Shown here in pieces: positions 59,580-64,000 of a stretch of 64,000 nt of DNA (position 1 is the first letter of the stretch; each line of letters starts with the position of its first letter). The DNA lies in the NCBI GenBank assembly GCA_050084985.1, contig JBITNC010000001.1, forward strand, positions 135,160,001 to 135,224,000, given 5' to 3'. Below the pieces are notes generated by a model that was given only the letters and a program-made list of their open reading frames with translations, was not told where the DNA came from and did not search any database. A program made the position numbers and the translations under genes. Origin of the DNA: Nageia nagi (lineage: Eukaryota; Pinophyta).

Positions 59580-61500
59580 TTATGTAAAATATTACGTAGT
59601 AATCATTTTCATAATTCTTATATGGAATATATATCCTTGATTCTTTTAATTAACATTGATTCTTTTTATTTTCAATATTATTTTTGAGTGAAATTCATGA
59701 ATCAAAGTTATTTTACTTAGAAAAAAAAATGAATTACTAGTATTTACACAAGAAAGTGCAATGGAATAAATTATTGTTTGTTATGGACCATTGTTTAAGA
59801 CTTTTCATTACATATCTTGATTTAAGATATATTGCTTGATTCATTGATATTAGGTATCTTTTAAATTAGTTTTTCATTAATTAGAATAATTTCTCTTGAT
59901 TGTAAATTTACCTGGTTAAAATATAATTTATGTAAAGTAACTAATTTATTATATTGTAAACATTTGGTGCATTGATATTTTGATAAAATCATAATTTCTT
60001 CATAATTTACGAAATCCTAAAGGTTTTGAGATAGAGTAATCTTGCATTTAAGTGTTATTAGTACTATGGAAAACATTATCAGTTTATCTTACATGTAAAT
60101 TAGGCTTGAATTTTATATAATTACATGGTATTCTAATGTATTATTATATTATATTTTAGTAATAAACTTTAACATCATGTATGCATTGAAAACAATGATA
60201 TTATACTGCATATTTGGTATAAATCATAATCTTTTGTTATAATAACCAAAAATGTCATGGATGCAATTGAGGATTTTTCTATTGATACCAATTTAGGTTT
60301 ATGATGTTTATGGGTTGATTTAAATCATAAAAATTAAATGAGTTGTTAAACACACTCTTATTAATAAAAAAAAATTTAGGAATTAAAAATTAAATATTTT
60401 TTGGCAATTTTGGATTTTATATAGGGTTTTCCTATTTTGTAGACAAATGAGATGAATGCAGAAACACTATGAGAAATTAAGGGGAGATTAGGAGATGAGT
60501 GATAGATGTGATAAAATCATAAAAATATTCCTTAGGATATGCTATTTGTATTAACAAGATGCATTAAGTAGTAATCATTCATAGACTACATTAATCATGT
60601 GAATAAATATCCATGAATTCTTTTTCAATTAACATAATGTACAAAAATTTTTAGGTTTTGCAATAGTTATTTTTTTAAGGAATAGTATCATGGAATACAA
60701 TACTTATTTTTCTTAGGAATAAACACATGAATTACTTAGTCTATTTCACACAAAGAAAGTGCATGGAATAAATTATTGTTTGTATATGGCCAATTTTGTA
60801 GACTACTTATTAACATGATCTTGATTTAAACTATGGATTGCTTGATGTCATTGAATTAGATTCTTAAATTGTCTTTTCATTAATATAGAAGTAATTTCTT
60901 GGATTGTAATTCTGGTATAAGAAATATACATTTTATGGGCGATAATGTTAATAATGTATTACATTGTACTTTGCATTGCATTGATAGTTTTTAAAATCAT
61001 GAATTTCTATCATAATTTAGGATATCTTTAAAGGTATGCAAATAGAGTATTTATTGCATCTTTTATATTTAATTATGTACCTTATGGAAATAAGCATTAT
61101 CATGGTTTCTATTACTTCATCATCTTTGAATTAGGCTAGGATGATATTTTTATAATTACATGGTTTATTCTAATGTATTATTATATTATATGTTTGTCAT
61201 TCAAAATACATCATCTATGCATTGATCATTGATATTTATTTCATATGTTATAGTATTAATCATAAGTCTTTGTTATCACTAGACCAAAAATGGGCATTGG
61301 GAGTGGGCAATTTGAGGCAATTTTGGGGATACTATTTTTAATTACCTCAATTTTAGGTTTTAGTGGCGATTTTCATGGGGTGATTTAAAACGTCCATAAA
61401 AAATTAAAATGAGTTGGCTTAAAACCACCCCTTATTAATAAAAAAAAGAGCATGTAGGGAATTTAACAAGGGAGTTTAATATTTTTGGCATTTTGAGTTT
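59580..61500. repeat. Older tandem duplication, units of about 1 kb
   Basis: Phrases at 59590-60430 recur in order at about 60565-61500: GTAGTAATCATT, GAATAAATTATTGTTTGT at 59763 and 60767, and ATTAATAAAAAAAA at 60359 and 61433. Divergence and gaps are much larger than in the 1.1-kb duplication. Confidence 0.75.
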
Positions 61501-61629
61501 CCTAGTTGAGGGGTTGGTCATTTTGTAGAGGCAAGTTGAGATGAGATGAGGTGAGACACGATGAGGAAATTTAAGGTGAGATAAGGGGAGATGAGGTGAT
61601 AGGAGGTGAAAACTAAACAAGTATTCTCT

Positions 61630-61710
61630 TAGTTAGTGACCTTGTAGTTTTTTTACAGTCTGTGACCTTGTATTTTTTGATAGTCCATGATCTCGTATCC
61701 ATCTACATTT
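61630..61710. repeat. Short tandem repeat, three units
   Basis: TAGTGACCTTGTA-like phrases recur near 61634, 61662 and 61690, about 28-33 bases apart. Confidence 0.6.
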
Positions 61711-61804
61711 TGTATATATATCCATGCCTTGTACTTTTCTAAATTTTTTTAGAAAAACTATTTTATGTATTGTAATGAAACTATATTTGTGTAATCCATC
61801 TTAC

Positions 61805-62020
61805 CAAATAAATCCTAGGTCTTGTGTATTCTTTCATATTTTTCATGTATATATGGGATTTAAAAAAAAAACACTATTTTATATGTATCCTGTAATCATT
61901 ACAAACTATGAAACTATTTTTATATCATGCATATTATTAAATAATTTATATTTTACATTATGGATCTTGTTAAACAATTTCTAGGTCTTGTGTATCCTTC
62001 CATATTTTTCATATGTCTAT
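61805..62020. repeat. Direct repeat of about 40 bases, 165 bases apart
   Basis: CTAGGTCTTGTGTAT followed by CTT(T/C)CATATTTTTCAT occurs near 61816 and 61981. Confidence 0.8.
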
Positions 62021-62047
62021 CAAGACACTTACAACCATAACATTCGA

Positions 62048-62350
62048 TTTATAGACATCAACTAAACACATCCACACACCTAATTAAAGGTTTATGGATA
62101 TTTTACCAATGAATTCCCTAAACCTACCTCAAGGTAGCCTTCAAAAATGATATTATTCAATTTATAAGCACTACATCCACATACCCAATTCAGGGTTCAT
62201 AGGTGTCTTGGTAATGAATTTTAAATCTTCCTCAACATAGCTTTCATGAACCAAAATATTTAATTTAAAAGCACCAAGTACATGCATCCACATACATAAC
62301 TTATGGTTTATGTATATTTTGGAAGTGAAGTTCTAAGCTCCCACAAGATA
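62048..62350. repeat. Tandem repeat, three diverged units of about 110 bases
   Basis: Each unit has ATCCACA-ACC, then TTTATGG or TTCATAGG, a (C/G)AATGAATT-like block and CCT(C)AA. Units start near 62048, 62160 and 62268. Confidence 0.7.
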
Positions 62351-62639
62351 TCCTATATGACTAAGAAGGTCAACAATGCATTGATAATGATTCATCCAAG
62401 GAATAATGCAGTAAGAGTCATTATATTAAATTATTTACAAAACTCATCTAATAGACTTGCTTGACTACATGAAAGTAGAATACATATAAAGGTAATGTTA
62501 TTAGGGTTACTTCCCAAGTGATTCAACAAATCAAGGAGTAAAGGGCATTCTTATTGTAGCCATGAATTACATATCTTCCAATTATTTCATTCAATTAAAC
62601 TATATCACCATTTTGCTTATATTTCTACTAGGGAAGGTG

Positions 62640-63403
62640 TAACCATAATATTTTATGCAAAAATATTTTCAACTACTCTGTTATAAACAAAATAATAACT
62701 ACTAAGGTTATTTATTAATATTTAATTTAAGCAATTAATCATAAAATAACAATGACATGGAAGATGATAATGATTTGATTGACCTTAACCGATCAAATTG
62801 GATTAATGAAAGATATAAACATGTACTTTACTTATCTTTAAGAACAAATAAGATATTCAATTGACAGGGGACAAATTATGAGCTTTCCCAAAAGATGGAT
62901 CCACCAATCCAACCTCAACCCAATGATGTTGCTAGGATCCCATCAATGTTGTCTAATTATCATTCTAGTTCACCTTTCCCTTTCACTTGATATTGAAATA
63001 AAACCTTTGATGCTTAGAATATTGCATAAAAATGGGTTTGAAGGATTGCAATAATGAAAAGCTCAATGTATAACAAAATTCATATTGATAGGTGATGTTC
63101 AGAAACACCATTCAAGAATAGCATAATTATATTACCACTTATCAAGGATCCTATATCATATCATGATTTCTTATACATAACCCTTCCACATTTATAGATA
63201 GTAGGTTTAGTTCCAAGGCTCCTCCTTGGTACACATGGACCAAGACTCTATGGGCTTATCTTTGCACCAACCTATTATCATAAAACATAAAGGTAGGTAA
63301 GAGTGCAAGATGATAGAGCATTTAATTAATTAATTAATTAAATTATTTCAAATACCTAAAAGGATATTTTAATTAAATTAAAATTCCTTTTAAGGTGTTA
63401 ACA
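62640..63403 (-). repeat. LTR of element G, inverted relative to F (far end uncertain)
   Basis: On the minus strand it starts TGTTAACACC at 63403, right after the tract GATGCCCCACTTTG (63404-63417, purine-rich on the minus strand). It matches 57131 to about 57910 in reverse complement, including the GGAGGAGCCTT block near 63220. Homology may extend below 62640. The internal region of G would lie to the right, beyond 63403. Confidence 0.7.
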
Positions 63404-63417
63404 GATGCCCCACTTTG
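63404..63417 (-). other. Polypurine tract of element G
   Basis: CAAAGTGGGGCATC on the minus strand directly before the LTR start, a common gypsy-type tract. Confidence 0.65.
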
Positions 63418-63734
63418 AATATGATTTGATGCTTTTGAGATAAAATATAATCAAAGCATAAATTTAAAATATTTTCACCAATGTTATGCACCCTCTTTGG
63501 CTTGGTTCCAATATCATGGATCTTTTACCATAGGATCAATCCAAGGAAAAGATTAAGGAACTTTAAAATAATTTAGATAAGAAACATTATCATGCAAGAT
63601 ATATCAAATATAGAAATTATACATCATAAGATATGTAAAGTGAGTAAAAGATAAGAATTCAAAATTACCCATATTGACTTACTCACTAAGAGTTAGAAGA
63701 TAGGTTACCAATTTATATCATCAAATTGGATTCC

Positions 63735-63960
63735 TAAGCCACCATGTTGCCATGGATTTTGATAAGATTATCTCTCCCTTACAGAGAAACAAATGATAAG
63801 AATGCTCATTACTTAAAGAGAAAAAAATGATAATATTTCCCCTCCCTTACAGAGGAACAAATAATAAGAATGTGATTGACTTGGGCCTCCAAGATACCAT
63901 ATTTCTATAGATTTTGATAAGCATGCCCCTCCCTTAAAGAGAAACCAATGGTAAGAGCAA
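63735..63960. repeat. Degenerate short repeats near the right edge
   Basis: CTCCCTTACAGAGAAACAAATG-like phrases (split by mutation) recur at about 63772, 63842 and 63931, and ATTTTGATAAG recurs near 63756 and 63914, about 160 bases apart. Probably non-coding internal sequence of element G. Confidence 0.65.
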
Positions 63961-64000
63961 TAACATGATATGAAAAGTAGTTTAACATATGATAATAATT

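Larger units (their letters stand above)
57131..61610 (+). repeat. LTR of element F with internal tandem duplications (right end uncertain)
   Basis: Begins TGTTAATGCTTAAAA after a purine-leaning tract. From 57131 to about 57910 it matches the reverse complement of 63403-62640 (element G LTR) with moderate divergence. It contains the near-perfect 1.1-kb tandem duplication and an older one. I cannot fix its right end; the strongly purine-rich stretch at 61530-61610 is included only provisionally. Confidence 0.6.

Overview
The window is AT-rich plant nuclear DNA. It is built almost entirely from decayed LTR retrotransposons (Ty1/copia and Ty3/gypsy) and LINE fragments. I see no bacterial operon, CRISPR array, rRNA, tRNA gene or intact host gene. 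Chromodomain gypsy elements, copia polyproteins, plant-type LINEs and a Mutator-like MITE with a 9-bp target duplication all point to a seed plant. Old, deeply nested, mostly uncut elements would suit a large genome such as a gymnosperm's, but that is inference.

Layout. 1-1052: 3' end of a decayed copia pol, with its polypurine tract and 3' LTR start. 3.5-4.9 kb: a decayed reading frame of unknown family. 6.76-7.35 kb: a degenerate repeat array. 8337-31044: a four-level nest. Gypsy A (minus strand, 3.45-kb LTRs) has gypsy B (plus strand, 16578-28196) inserted in its right-hand LTR. B has copia C1 (minus strand, 21191-26786) inserted in its integrase. C1 has a probable solo LTR (22453-22946) inserted in its RT/RNase H region. 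31.4-34.1 kb: a minus-strand LINE (endonuclease and RT). 35868-52239: a second nest. The gag-only element D carries element E (37340-50801, no recognisable pol), and E carries copia C2 (44345-49588), the best preserved element here. 52559-53354: a MITE with long inverted repeats. 54.9-55.8 kb: LINE ORF1-like remains. 57.1-63.4 kb: two related LTRs in opposite orientation, containing a nearly perfect 1.1-kb tandem duplication and older tandem duplications.

How the parts work. The recognisable genes are the gag, protease, integrase, reverse transcriptase and RNase H of retrotransposons. None of the polyproteins reads through intact. C1 and C2 belong to one copia family and probably once supplied enzymes; D and E lack enzymes and would have depended on other elements. 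By-eye LTR divergence follows nesting order: outer elements about 12-13%, E about 7-8%, C2 about 3%, C1 about 2%. I found no new functional system. The most unusual items are the roughly 290-bp duplication of D flanking E, the two stacked nests with readable target-site duplications, the integrase-core deletion in A, and the MITE.
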